Below, piece after piece: positions 8,480 through 16,192 of a stretch of DNA of 37,594 nucleotides; position 1 is the stretch's first letter, and the number at the start of each line of letters is the position of its first letter. This DNA comes from Paracoccaceae bacterium (GTDB taxonomy: Bacteria > Pseudomonadota > Alphaproteobacteria > Rhodobacterales > Rhodobacteraceae), in NCBI GenBank assembly GCA_020630695.1, contig JAHDIS010000041.1:1-37594 (forward strand), in the 5' to 3' direction. Both the position numbers and the translations under genes were made by a program. The notes under the pieces were generated by a model. It did no database searches, was not told the origin of the DNA, and saw only the letters and a program-made list of their open reading frames with translations.

Positions 8480-9025
8480 ATGAATAGAATTGAGTCAAAG
8501 AAGATCGGCATGATCGCGGTTGGTACCGGGCTAATCGGTGCATCAATCTATGCGTTGATGATAAATGTCACCCTTGCCCATATCGAAGCGGTCTCAGGGC
8601 ATGTCCCCTTCGACATGCGTCCCTTCGGCTACGGCCCCACACAGGCCGCGACACTTCTAGAAGCACTGGGCGTGGACGGGCGCGGGTATTATCTCAGTCA
8701 CCAACTCGCTTTGGATTTACTCTATCCAGCCATGCTCGCTTTGACATTGATCGCCACGACCTGCTGGTTTGGGCAACTCACGCCAAATAGAAGAACCATC
8801 CGCTTTGGCATTGCCCTTGCGATCGGGAGTGCTCTTTTTGATTATGTCGAAAACCTTGGCATCGCGACGATGATTTGGAACTGGCCAGAGGTTTCGGTTC
8901 CGCTGGTTTATGCCACCAGCACAGCGACAATTCTAAAATCCACGCTAACAACTTTAGCCGTGCTGCTAACGCTTCTGGTGGCGTTCAACTGGGCACGTTT
9001 TTCTAACGTGGAGTCTCGTGCGTAG
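8480..9025 (+). CDS. Small polytopic membrane protein of unknown function
   Basis: A 181-residue inner-membrane protein with four predicted helices, around residues 10-32, 78-98, 108-128 and 148-172. The start at 8480 is preceded by AAGGAG, whereas earlier in-frame starts lack a ribosome-binding site. Features include a large loop between helices 1 and 2 (FDMRPFGYGPTQAATLLEALG) and the motif LFDYVENLGIATM in helix 3, which looks conserved enough to define a family. I cannot assign a function. It is divergent from the Crp-like regulator with about 80 bases between starts, suggesting a regulator-target pair. It ends 83 bases before the convergent dioxygenase operon. Confidence 0.75.
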   Translation: MNRIESKKIGMIAVGTGLIGASIYALMINVTLAHIEAVSGHVPFDMRPFGYGPTQAATLLEALGVDGRGYYLSHQLALDLLYPAMLALTLIATTCWFGQLTPNRRTIRFGIALAIGSALFDYVENLGIATMIWNWPEVSVPLVYATSTATILKSTLTTLAVLLTLLVAFNWARFSNVESRA

Positions 9026-9108
9026 GCGGGCACCGGTGGCTTCTGAATGATTTAGATGCTGCGGCATGTTTGATTGGCCGTTTCGCCAATGCCGACCCGC
9101 TGTTTTGG

Positions 9109-9981
9109 CTACTTCGTGTCCTTTGACAGAGTGATGTCGAAAGTGACGTGAAGAAAGGGCTCTGTGACTTTCCCGGAGATCGCAAGCCCTTCAGGGAATG
9201 CGCTGGCCGGTCGTTCGTCGTAATGCATAACAAGATCCGAGCGCACGCCAAAAACGGTGTCTTCATCGAGGTAGGGATCGTCATCGGGGAAAATCTCGGT
9301 CACAAGCGGGCGGTAGCCGGGGGCGGTCACGATATAGTGCAGATGCGAGGGCCGCCACGGGTGCCGCCCGCAGGCGCGCAGGATATCTCCGACCGGGCCA
9401 TCCGAGGGCACGGTGTATTCTACTGGTTTAACGGTTGTGAAAGCGTAGCGCCCGTCGTCGCCCACGGTCATCAACCCGTGAAAAGAATATGTGTCCTGTT
9501 CTTCGTCCTGGCTTGCATAGAGACCGTTTGGCGCGGTTTGCCAGATATCCAGTTCCGCGCCCGCGATAGGATTGCCATCGGTGTCACGAATGGTGCCCTC
9601 AGCAAGCAGTACCGGACCACCGTAGTGCCGTTTCATATCGCCGCCATAGGCGAGGGGAGGTGCCCCCGAGACATGGAACGGGCCCAGTACCGAAGAACTG
9701 GTCGAAGCCGGTTCAGAGTGGATCATGTCAATCAGTGACGACAGCCCAAGAACGTCCGATGCGAGGACAAATTCATGACGGTCCTCGGATTCAACAGCGG
9801 CGCAGCCCTCCAGAAAGGCGATGCCCCGGCGCCATTCTTCGTGTGTCAGTCGGGTTTCACGGGCAAAGTCGTGCAGGTGTTTCACCAGCGACCCCATGAT
9901 CTCGCGCAACCTCGGATCAGTGTCTTCCGCGAGATAGCCCATGAAGACCTCTGTGATGTTTTCGGCGGTCACGTTGCGCAT
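9109..9981 (-). CDS. Intradiol ring-cleavage dioxygenase (hydroxyquinol 1,2-dioxygenase-like)
   Basis: A 290-residue non-haem Fe(III) dioxygenase that would cleave a vicinal-diol aromatic between the hydroxylated carbons. The N-terminal helical dimerisation region (1-95) is followed by SSVLGPFHV, typical of hydroxyquinol/catechol 1,2-dioxygenases, and the catalytic beta-sandwich. Iron ligands are Y155 (NGLYAS), Y189 (VEYTVP), H213 and H215 (RPSHLHY), with the family spacing. It is the last gene of a seven-gene leftward operon, 10 bases after the TRAP large permease, tying uptake to ring cleavage. Substrate choice (hydroxyquinol, catechol or a more hydroxylated ring) cannot be fixed from sequence. 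Confidence 0.92.
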   Translation of the reverse strand: MRNVTAENITEVFMGYLAEDTDPRLREIMGSLVKHLHDFARETRLTHEEWRRGIAFLEGCAAVESEDRHEFVLASDVLGLSSLIDMIHSEPASTSSSVLGPFHVSGAPPLAYGGDMKRHYGGPVLLAEGTIRDTDGNPIAGAELDIWQTAPNGLYASQDEEQDTYSFHGLMTVGDDGRYAFTTVKPVEYTVPSDGPVGDILRACGRHPWRPSHLHYIVTAPGYRPLVTEIFPDDDPYLDEDTVFGVRSDLVMHYDERPASAFPEGLAISGKVTEPFLHVTFDITLSKDTK

Positions 9982-9991
9982 GAGCGATCTC

Positions 9992-11296
9992 CTAGATGAG
10001 GGCGAGGCTGAGAATTGGGAATTCGATCAGGATGAACAGAACGATCAGCATCACAAAGGCAAAGGGCAATGCCCCAAGGAACACATCCTTGAGCGAAATC
10101 CGATCGTCATCGATGGTCGACTTGATGACGAAACACGATATTCCGAGTGGCGGGGTCAGAAGGCCAATCTCGGCACCGACAACGGTGATGATGCCGAACC
10201 AAATCAGAGACATATCCATCGCTTCTGCCAATGGCAGGAACAGCGGAACCACGATCAGAATGATGGATGCCGTGTCCAGAAGCGTTCCCAGAAAGAGCAT
10301 CAGCAGCACATAGAGCAACATGATACCCCAGAACGATGCTTGGCTGCCGACGAGCAGGTCTTCCAGTTGATTGGGCAGGCCCGCAAGGCCGAGCATTCGG
10401 GAATAGATCGATGCCGCAGTGATCAGGAAAAGGATCGCCGCAGTGATGTGTCCGGTCTCAAGCAGGGCGTCCCAGAATGCCCGTGGTGTCATAGACTTGC
10501 GGACAATCGCGATGATCAGCGCCACGAGAGCGCCTGCGGCCCCAGCTTCCACGGCGGTCAGCCATCCGGTGTATATGCCGCCCAGAACGATCGTGATGAT
10601 CGAAACCGTCGGCAAGGTTTTGGAAGCAACCTCGCGGCTCGACATCCGTTCGCTGTCGTCAACCACGCGCCCGCCAACGAAGGCAGGTGTGAAGCGTCCC
10701 ATGAACCAGATCGCAATGACATAGGCAAAGGCCAGAAGGATGCCCGGTATGACACCGGCAAGGAACATGTCGCCAACAGATTGCTCGGCCACGAAGGAAT
10801 AGATGATCAGCATTGCGGACGGCGGAATGATCATCCCCAGAACCGACGATCCCGCCACCACGCCCACGGCAAAGCGAGGGTTGTATTCTTGTGCGATCAT
10901 CTGGGGCACGGAGACTTTGGTAAAGACCGAGGCCGACGCGATGGACGATCCGGTCACGGCTGCAAAAACTGCATTTGCCCCAACGGTGCCCATGCCGATC
11001 CCGCCTTTGACACGGCGAAAGCGCATGGTCATGACTTCGTAAATGTCTCGGCCCAAGCCGGCTTTGGAGACGATCAATCCCATAAAGGTAAAGAGCGGTA
11101 TGGTGGCGAATGTATATTCCATCGCGCTGTCGCCAACGGCGACCTTCAAAAGGTTCAGCGCAAGGGTAAAGTTGTCCCGCATGAGCCAGATCGAGACAAA
11201 GCTGACCATGCCCAGTGCGATGGGGATATAGACCCCGGAATAAATCAGAAAGACGATGGCAACGACCGAGATCAGGCCAATTTCGATCGGTGTCAT
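9992..11296 (-). CDS. TRAP transporter large permease (DctM family)
   Basis: A 434-residue protein with about twelve transmembrane segments. It contains DctM features: IPLFTFMGLIVSKAGLGRDIY near residue 75, GTVGANAVFAAVTGSSIASASVFTKV near 110, VVAGSSVLGMIIPPSAMLIIYSF near 150, and a C-terminal EIGLLTPPLGISCFVIK. It forms the sodium- or proton-coupled channel with DctQ and receives solute from DctP. Its ATG overlaps the dctQ stop by ATGA. It belongs to the operon with the FAH hydrolase, RutE-like enzyme and dioxygenase, and may import the aromatic substrate or malonate. TRAP systems for malonate linked to malonyl-CoA genes are known from other alphaproteobacteria (matPQM). Confidence 0.94.
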   Translation of the reverse strand: MTPIEIGLISVVAIVFLIYSGVYIPIALGMVSFVSIWLMRDNFTLALNLLKVAVGDSAMEYTFATIPLFTFMGLIVSKAGLGRDIYEVMTMRFRRVKGGIGMGTVGANAVFAAVTGSSIASASVFTKVSVPQMIAQEYNPRFAVGVVAGSSVLGMIIPPSAMLIIYSFVAEQSVGDMFLAGVIPGILLAFAYVIAIWFMGRFTPAFVGGRVVDDSERMSSREVASKTLPTVSIITIVLGGIYTGWLTAVEAGAAGALVALIIAIVRKSMTPRAFWDALLETGHITAAILFLITAASIYSRMLGLAGLPNQLEDLLVGSQASFWGIMLLYVLLMLFLGTLLDTASIILIVVPLFLPLAEAMDMSLIWFGIITVVGAEIGLLTPPLGISCFVIKSTIDDDRISLKDVFLGALPFAFVMLIVLFILIEFPILSLALI

Positions 11297-11844
11297 TGGT
11301 CTGCCTCGTCATGTTCGGGCGCGCGGATAAGGGCTGGCCGGTCCTGCGCTGTAATCACCTTGATCACGAAGATCAGGCAGGACAGGGCGGTTCCGAAGGT
11401 GATGACCATCTTCACGGGCCACCATGGCAGCGTAAACAGCCCCGGGACGCCAAAGTAATCCTGCGTTTCCCACATGTGCAGGAACTCTGGGAAGGTGATG
11501 TAGGCGATCAACCCCATGAAAATGGCCGAAAGGGCATTGATGATCCGGCGCAGGTTCGCGGTCAAAGAGGGACGGCGATTATAAAGCAGGTTCAGAAAAC
11601 CGTCGGATCGGGTGAGGCGGTCAACCCGGACCACATCAGCCAATTGAAGAAAGACGATCAGCACGACCGAAAATTGCACCATTTCGTAGGTGCCGGGGAT
11701 CGGCGAAGAGAACACGCCGCGCATCAGTACGTCTACATTCAGGATGACGACCAACGCCAACACAACAAGTGTGCCAAGGGCGTTGGCGGTCATGGCCATG
11801 AAGTTAACGACCCGAGACAGGCCAGCCACTGCAGTTTTCAGCAT
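11293..11844 (-). CDS. TRAP transporter small permease (DctQ family)
   Basis: A 183-residue protein with four predicted helices, at about 18-40, 52-72, 92-112 and 134-156. It carries the typical DctQ pattern, with MRGVFSSPIPGTYEMVQFSVVLIVFL in the second helix and the acidic C-terminal tail APEHDEADQ. It lies between dctP, 33 bases upstream, and dctM, which overlaps its stop by ATGA. It forms the membrane complex with DctM. Confidence 0.9.
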   Translation of the reverse strand: MLKTAVAGLSRVVNFMAMTANALGTLVVLALVVILNVDVLMRGVFSSPIPGTYEMVQFSVVLIVFLQLADVVRVDRLTRSDGFLNLLYNRRPSLTANLRRIINALSAIFMGLIAYITFPEFLHMWETQDYFGVPGLFTLPWWPVKMVITFGTALSCLIFVIKVITAQDRPALIRAPEHDEADQ

Positions 11845-11877
11845 CTGTCGAACCTTTCCCGGGTCATCTTTGCCAAG

Positions 11878-12951
11878 TTACTCGGCGGACCAGTCGCGGA
11901 TTGGCGTGAATCCGGCGGCTTCCAGTTTGTCGACATAGGCAGAGAGCATTTCGTGCCCGGCTTCGCCGCGCTCGTTCAGCGTTGTGGCAAGCTCTTTGGC
12001 GATGTTTGGCATCGCATTGGCCCATGCGGCGCGATCCTCATCCGACAGTTCGGCAATGGTCCCGCCGCCTTCTACATATGCGGCACGAGACGCCTCGGCG
12101 CGGTCCATGGCAATCCCTGCGACGTGGTCACGGTAATCAATTGCGACGGCCTGCAGGACTTCCTTTACTTCATCGGGCAAAGTGGCCCAGTAGTCGGCAT
12201 TCACGGTCACGGTCTTGGAGTTCACCGCACCAAGATCAGCGCGAAGCATGTAGGGGGCGACCTCGGCGATGTTGAATGTCTTGGCAGCTTCCGGCCAGAG
12301 CATCCCGCAATCGACCAGGCCGGTCTGGAGCATGTTGTAGAAATCAGTCAGACCACCACGGACGCCTGCGGCTCCGGGAATGCCTTCAAGATAACGAAGG
12401 TTCAGACCCGCGCCCGCGATCTTACGCCCCTCAAGGTCTTTGACCGATGCCACCGGATCGCTGCAGAACACCTGATAGGTGTCGAGCACAACGCCGGTGG
12501 CCAGGTAGACCTGGTTCTGGGCTTTGAACTCGTTGTTCATCGACGGAAATTCCCGCGCGATTTCGTCGACGGCCTTGGCCACGGCGCGCGCGTCAGTTGC
12601 GATAAAGGGCGTCGAGCCCGAGAGACCCTGGCTGGGCAGTTTGGACGAATGGAAAATCGTCGTCACAATGCCGATATCGCCCAGTCCAAGTTGAATGCCT
12701 TCAAGAACGCCGCGCGGCTTTACAATGGAACCGCCGTAGTTTTCTTGCCAGTTCATTTCGTAGTTGCCGCTCTCGGCCAGTCGTTTGTCGACTTCTGGAA
12801 TAAAGAAATTCGTGAACTCCTTCACCCAAAGGGCGCGTGCCGGATATCCGTCGATCACGACCGCACTAACGGTTTCAGCTGCCATCACGGGTGCAGCAGT
12901 TGCCGCTGCAAGCACGAAGCCACAAAGGTTCTTCTTGATCCAAGTTTTCAT
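11878..12951 (-). CDS. TRAP transporter solute-binding protein (DctP family)
   Basis: A 357-residue periplasmic binding protein. A signal peptide (residues 1-24, ending VMAAE) precedes a DctP-type fold with YGGSIVKPRGVLEGIQLGLGDIGIV and, near residue 225, NMLQTGLVDCGMLWPEAAKTFNIAE. In the segment where most DctP proteins carry K-[IL]-R, supplying the arginine that binds a ligand carboxylate, this protein has GRKIAGAGLN, with Ala instead of Arg. That suggests an unusual ligand or binding mode. It is followed by dctQ and dctM and preceded, 43 bases away, by the OsmC-like gene in the same operon. Ligand unknown. Confidence 0.9.
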   Translation of the reverse strand: MKTWIKKNLCGFVLAAATAAPVMAAETVSAVVIDGYPARALWVKEFTNFFIPEVDKRLAESGNYEMNWQENYGGSIVKPRGVLEGIQLGLGDIGIVTTIFHSSKLPSQGLSGSTPFIATDARAVAKAVDEIAREFPSMNNEFKAQNQVYLATGVVLDTYQVFCSDPVASVKDLEGRKIAGAGLNLRYLEGIPGAAGVRGGLTDFYNMLQTGLVDCGMLWPEAAKTFNIAEVAPYMLRADLGAVNSKTVTVNADYWATLPDEVKEVLQAVAIDYRDHVAGIAMDRAEASRAAYVEGGGTIAELSDEDRAAWANAMPNIAKELATTLNERGEAGHEMLSAYVDKLEAAGFTPIRDWSAE

Positions 12952-12994
12952 TTGGTCCTCCCATTGTCTGCGGCTCTCACAACCGCAATTTTGA

Positions 12995-13453
12995 TCAGTT
13001 TGTTTTCACCCAGTCCACGACAAGATCTGTGCCGGCCTGGCTAAAGAGCTTGGCAATCGCGCAATACTTGGCCGTTTCCACACCAACCCTTGTCAGGTCT
13101 TCTTGTGTGGCTGGCGTGCGGCAATTCACGGTCAGGGTGATTTTCGGAAACGGCACGTCGATCTCTTCCTCCATGAGCACGCCGCGCCGGTCGAGCTTGC
13201 AATCCGCATCGATGGATACCTCGCCCAAATCGACTCCAAGGCGATGCGCGTTCTTGTGTCCGATCACGTTTGTGCAGGCGATAAGTGCGGCCAAAGCTGC
13301 TTCGGTCGGGGCAGGGCCAAGGTTGGTGCCTCCGCGTTCAACCGGCTCATCAATAACCACCTTCAAATCACGCACTGCCACTTCGGTGCGCGCGTGTGTG
13401 GGGCAGTCGGCTTTTGTGCGGTAGGTGACGATTGGTTTTATCTTGATGGCCAT
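12995..13453 (-). CDS. OsmC/Ohr family protein
   Basis: A 152-residue OsmC-fold protein. The two family cysteines are present: C60 in ALIACTNVIGHKNAHRLG, at the start of the long helix, and C131 in ETAKYCAIAKLF, with the usual spacing. The family contains thiol-dependent peroxidases acting on organic hydroperoxides and many uncharacterised members fused to or neighbouring hydrolases. GGAGGG precedes the ATG. It lies between the nitroreductase-like gene (12-base gap) and dctP. A peroxide-protection role, or disposal of a reactive intermediate of aromatic oxidation, is plausible. The reaction is not determinable here. Confidence 0.85.
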   Translation of the reverse strand: MAIKIKPIVTYRTKADCPTHARTEVAVRDLKVVIDEPVERGGTNLGPAPTEAALAALIACTNVIGHKNAHRLGVDLGEVSIDADCKLDRRGVLMEEEIDVPFPKITLTVNCRTPATQEDLTRVGVETAKYCAIAKLFSQAGTDLVVDWVKTN

Positions 13454-13465
13454 CGGTTGACCCTC

Positions 13466-14131
13466 CTACGCAAAGCTACAGACATCTTGGAATTCGAAGC
13501 GCGGCAGCTTTTGAAACAGCGCGCTTTCGTCGGCGTACCCAAGGTTGCAAAGGAAGTTTGAGCGCAGGCTGGTGCCCGCGAAAAACGTCTCATCCACAAT
13601 CTGGTTCGAGAAACCCGACATGGCGCCGACATCGAGACCCAGTGCCCGCGCTGCGATCATGAAATAGGCTCCTTGCAGCGTGCCGTTCCGAAAGGCGGTC
13701 TGCGCGATATGCTCGGTCTTGCCTTCGAAAAGGTGACGGCGGTCTTCGTGCGGGAACAGGAACGGCAGGTTTTTCCAGAAATCGAGATCATGCGCGATGA
13801 TCGCCGTAACAGGGGCCCCCATCATCTTGGGCTGGTTTGCCGGCTTGAGCGCCTGGGCGAGGCGTTCCTTGCCTTCCGCCGATTTCACGAAAACGATCCG
13901 GGCCGGGCAGGTATTCATGCTCGTTGCCCCGTTGATCATGATCTCGAAGATCTCATGCAGCAGGGCGTCGTCGACAGGTTTGTCAGTCCACGCGTAGTGC
14001 GAACGGGCTTTGCGTAGGATCAGATCGATTTCACCCGCACCCAAACGCGCCACCCGCGCACGCAAATCCCGATGCTCTTGCTGAGCCTGCGCCCGAAGTT
14101 TTTCGAGCTCTGCGCCGGTCGGAGCGTTCAT
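13466..14131 (-). CDS. Nitroreductase-family flavoprotein, RutE/HadB-like (malonic semialdehyde reductase type)
   Basis: A 221-residue FMN-dependent oxidoreductase. It shares the RutE pattern rather than that of generic nitroreductases: NGATSMNTCPARIVFVKSAE near residue 67, KMMGAPVTAIIAHD near 102, TAFRNGTLQGAYFMIAARAL near 145, LDVGAMSGF near 165, and a C-terminal LPRFEF. RutE reduces a C3 intermediate (malonic semialdehyde) of pyrimidine breakdown, but no other rut genes lie nearby. In this operon it could reduce malonic semialdehyde released from the ring-cleavage product, or a quinone form of the aromatic substrate. Its ATG overlaps the FAH stop by ATGA. Subfamily assignment is from remembered sequence similarity. 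Confidence 0.82.
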   Translation of the reverse strand: MNAPTGAELEKLRAQAQQEHRDLRARVARLGAGEIDLILRKARSHYAWTDKPVDDALLHEIFEIMINGATSMNTCPARIVFVKSAEGKERLAQALKPANQPKMMGAPVTAIIAHDLDFWKNLPFLFPHEDRRHLFEGKTEHIAQTAFRNGTLQGAYFMIAARALGLDVGAMSGFSNQIVDETFFAGTSLRSNFLCNLGYADESALFQKLPRFEFQDVCSFA

Positions 14132-15012
14132 TCGGCAGCCACCTTCTTGCCGGGGTCAGTCTCATCAACGATGGGGCTGGCACAGATGCCGATACCTTCG
14201 ATCTCGATCTCGACGGTTTCACCGGGACGCAGCCAGCGCGGGTTTGGCTTTTTGGCATGCCCGACGCCCGGAGGGGTCCCGGTGGCGATCAGATCGCCTG
14301 GTTCTAGCGTCGTATAGGCGGAAATCGTTGCGATGATCTGACGTACGTTCCAGATCATGTTGGCGGTGTTCGAGCTTTGCAGGATTTCGTCGCCGACGCG
14401 GCTTTCAATCTTGAGCCCCGAAGCGCCTTCGGGAAGTTCATCGGGGGTAAGCGTATAAGGCCCGACCGCGCCTGTGTTGTCGAAGTTTTTGCCGGGGGTC
14501 CACTGATGGGTCTTGCGCTGGTATTCACGGACAGAGCCATCATTGAACACCGTGTAGCCAAAGACATGATCGAGGGCGTCGTCTTCGGAGATATGGCGAC
14601 CTGCCTTACCGACAATCAGCATCAACTCGGCTTCATAGTCGAGCGTCTCAGACGCTGCAGGGCGGACCATAGGCGCACCCGCCGGCATCATGGAATTCCG
14701 GCCGCGCATGAAGAGCGCGGGATAGTCCGGAATATCGTATCCGCCTTCCTTGATGTGCTCGACGTAGTTTAGCCCCATGCAGATGATCACGCCGGGCGCC
14801 ATTACCGGCAGTGCAGGGGTGATCGAACTGACTGGAACGGATGGCGCATCGGACATCTGGCTTTTCAGCGATTCGACGAGTCCAGGGGTCTTGATCAAAC
14901 CCATCAGATCCTCTCCGACCCGTTCGTCCAAAGCGGACAAATTCACGGCATTTCCATCATTTACGGAAAAAACCGCAGTCCCTGTCGACGTTTGCCCAAC
15001 CAAGTACTTCAT
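14128..15012 (-). CDS. Fumarylacetoacetate hydrolase (FAH) family protein
   Basis: A 294-residue FAH-family enzyme. The catalytic metal site is recognisable: ICMGLNYVEHIKEGG at about 77-90, ligands E127 and E129 in DYEAELMLIVGK, and D158 in VFNDGSVREYQ. The closing ATGTPPGVGHAKKPNPRWLRPGETVEIEIEGIG is diagnostic. Members hydrolyse or decarboxylate 2,4-diketo acids (acylpyruvases, fumarylpyruvate hydrolase, 2-hydroxyhepta-2,4-diene-1,7-dioate isomerase). The ATG at 15012 follows GGTGGAG at good spacing; an upstream alternative has none. First gene of the leftward seven-gene operon, divergent from the YciI/GntR arm. A role in cleaving the diketo acid made after ring opening is inferred. Confidence 0.9.
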   Translation of the reverse strand: MKYLVGQTSTGTAVFSVNDGNAVNLSALDERVGEDLMGLIKTPGLVESLKSQMSDAPSVPVSSITPALPVMAPGVIICMGLNYVEHIKEGGYDIPDYPALFMRGRNSMMPAGAPMVRPAASETLDYEAELMLIVGKAGRHISEDDALDHVFGYTVFNDGSVREYQRKTHQWTPGKNFDNTGAVGPYTLTPDELPEGASGLKIESRVGDEILQSSNTANMIWNVRQIIATISAYTTLEPGDLIATGTPPGVGHAKKPNPRWLRPGETVEIEIEGIGICASPIVDETDPGKKVAAE

Positions 15013-15041
15013 CGATTTTCTCCACCTGAATGACATTCCAA

Positions 15042-15093
15042 TTTGACAGATTTCTGCCCACAATATATCTCGATGTCAAATAATATCGATATT
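15042..15093. promoter_or_regulatory. Divergent control region: TTTGACA/TGTCAAA inverted repeat plus 12-base palindrome
   Basis: Between the divergent FAH-family (start 15012) and YciI-like (start near 15106) genes, TTTGACA (15042-15048) and TGTCAAA (15074-15080) form an inverted repeat. A perfect palindrome AATATCGATATT follows at 15082-15093. TTGACA at 15043 is also a full -35 consensus for rightward transcription, with weak TATATC/TATCTC -10 candidates near 15064-15071. Position suggests binding by the GntR/FCD regulator encoded two genes downstream. The same TTGAC/GTCAA arm occurs in the palindrome at 4904-4915. Confidence 0.4.
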
Positions 15094-15105
15094 TTGGAGT
15101 TGCAG

Positions 15106-15492
15106 GTGGTTTCGTGGACAAACTACAAATCAGAAGCCAAGGCGCGCGGCGCGCTTGCGTTGGAGCTCTATGCTGCGGTGAGCACGCCGGCAGGCGAACC
15201 CGAGGATGTCAAAGCCAACCTGCCCGCACATTTGGCGTATCAAGCAGAGCTTGAACGGTCAGGGAACCTTGCCTTCGCGGGGCCGATGTCCGATGAAAGT
15301 GGTGACAACATGCAGGGTATCGGCCTGATCATCTATCGCGCCGAGAGCTTTGAAGAGGCAAAAAGCCTCGCTGAAGGTGATCCGATGCATGCAAGCGGTG
15401 CGCGCAGTTTTGTGCTCCGCAGATGGTTGATCAATGAAGGGTCGCTCACCCTGAGCGTTGGTCTGTCGACTGGCCGCGCGGTAATGGGCTAG
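15106..15492 (+). CDS. YciI-like family protein
   Basis: A roughly 128-residue small alpha/beta protein of the YciI/dimeric ferredoxin-like group. Recognisable features are HLAYQAELERSGNLAFAGPMSDESG, with the conserved His and the AGP segment, the EEAKSLAEGDPMHASGA block with its aspartate-proline, and RRWLINEGS. I prefer the GTG at 15106 because GGAG lies six bases upstream. An ATG at 15073 and a TTG at 15043 are in frame but lack a ribosome-binding site, and would put the 15082 palindrome inside the gene. YciI-like proteins often accompany aromatic-catabolism genes (muconolactone-isomerase-like fold), but the reaction here is unknown. First gene of the rightward malonyl-CoA arm. Confidence 0.75.
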   Translation: MVSWTNYKSEAKARGALALELYAAVSTPAGEPEDVKANLPAHLAYQAELERSGNLAFAGPMSDESGDNMQGIGLIIYRAESFEEAKSLAEGDPMHASGARSFVLRRWLINEGSLTLSVGLSTGRAVMG

Positions 15493-15523
15493 GCCGCGCG
15501 GAAAGCGCTTTGGGAGACACTCG

Positions 15524-16189
15524 ATGAACATGGTGCCCAGCACGCAAGGCAAAGAAGCCTCCACAACGCGGGAATGCTATCTGAAACTCCGCCAGCTCAT
15601 TCTGGCCGGAGATTTGCCGCCGGGCAAAAAGCTCAAGATCGAAGAGTTGCGTGCATTGCTCAAGACGGGGGCAAGCCCGGTGCGCGAAGCGCTGAGCCTT
15701 CTGACCTCGGACATGCTGGTCGAGCGGATCGATCAACGGGGGTTCCGCGCCGCGCCTGTCAGCAAGGCGAACTTTCAGGAAATCCTTACACTGCGCTGCT
15801 CGCTCGAAGACATGGCGCTGCGGGCCTCTATCGCCAACGGTGACACCGCTTGGGAAGAGCGGGTCGTGCTGAGCCATCACCGGATGAGCCGCACCGAAAG
15901 AAACAACACCGAGCTGTTCGAAGAAGTGCACAAGATGTTTCATATGGCGCTGCTGAGCAATGCGGACATGCCGATGCTCTTGCGCTATTGCGACCAGCTG
16001 TATGATCTCAATATCCGCTATCGGTATCTCGCCGCTGACGGCCCCAGATATGGCGAACGCAGCGTTGCTGCAGAGCATGAAGAGATTTTCGACGCAACGC
16101 TGCGGCGGGATGCCGACGCTGCCTCTGAATTGTTGATCAGCCATTACAGACGAACGGGTGAATACTTCATCTCGCAGATGGAGGGCTGA
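15524..16189 (+). CDS. GntR family transcriptional regulator with FCD effector domain
   Basis: A 221-residue regulator. The N-terminal winged helix spans about 12-75: CYLKLRQLILAGDLPPGKKL, then IEELRALLKTGASPVREALSLLTSDMLV, the GntR signature. The C-terminal all-helical FCD domain (about 85-215) includes LRCSLEDMALR and metal-ligand-type histidines in EVHKMFHMALL and ISHYRRTGEYF. GGGAGA precedes the ATG. It lies between the YciI-like gene and malonyl-CoA decarboxylase, 3 bases before the latter. FCD regulators usually sense organic acids, so malonate or a ring-cleavage product is a reasonable effector. It probably controls both divergent arms via the 15042-15093 region. Position resembles matR of rhizobial malonate loci. 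Confidence 0.9.
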   Translation: MNMVPSTQGKEASTTRECYLKLRQLILAGDLPPGKKLKIEELRALLKTGASPVREALSLLTSDMLVERIDQRGFRAAPVSKANFQEILTLRCSLEDMALRASIANGDTAWEERVVLSHHRMSRTERNNTELFEEVHKMFHMALLSNADMPMLLRYCDQLYDLNIRYRYLAADGPRYGERSVAAEHEEIFDATLRRDADAASELLISHYRRTGEYFISQMEG

Positions 16190-16192
16190 TCC

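Noticed and set aside
9941-13044. Long open frames on the plus strand opposite the TRAP genes (about 505 and 609 codons)
   Set aside because: They are antisense shadows of the dctM, dctQ and dctP genes, rich in His/Arg/Gln/Asp with no domain pattern, no signal and no ribosome-binding sites.
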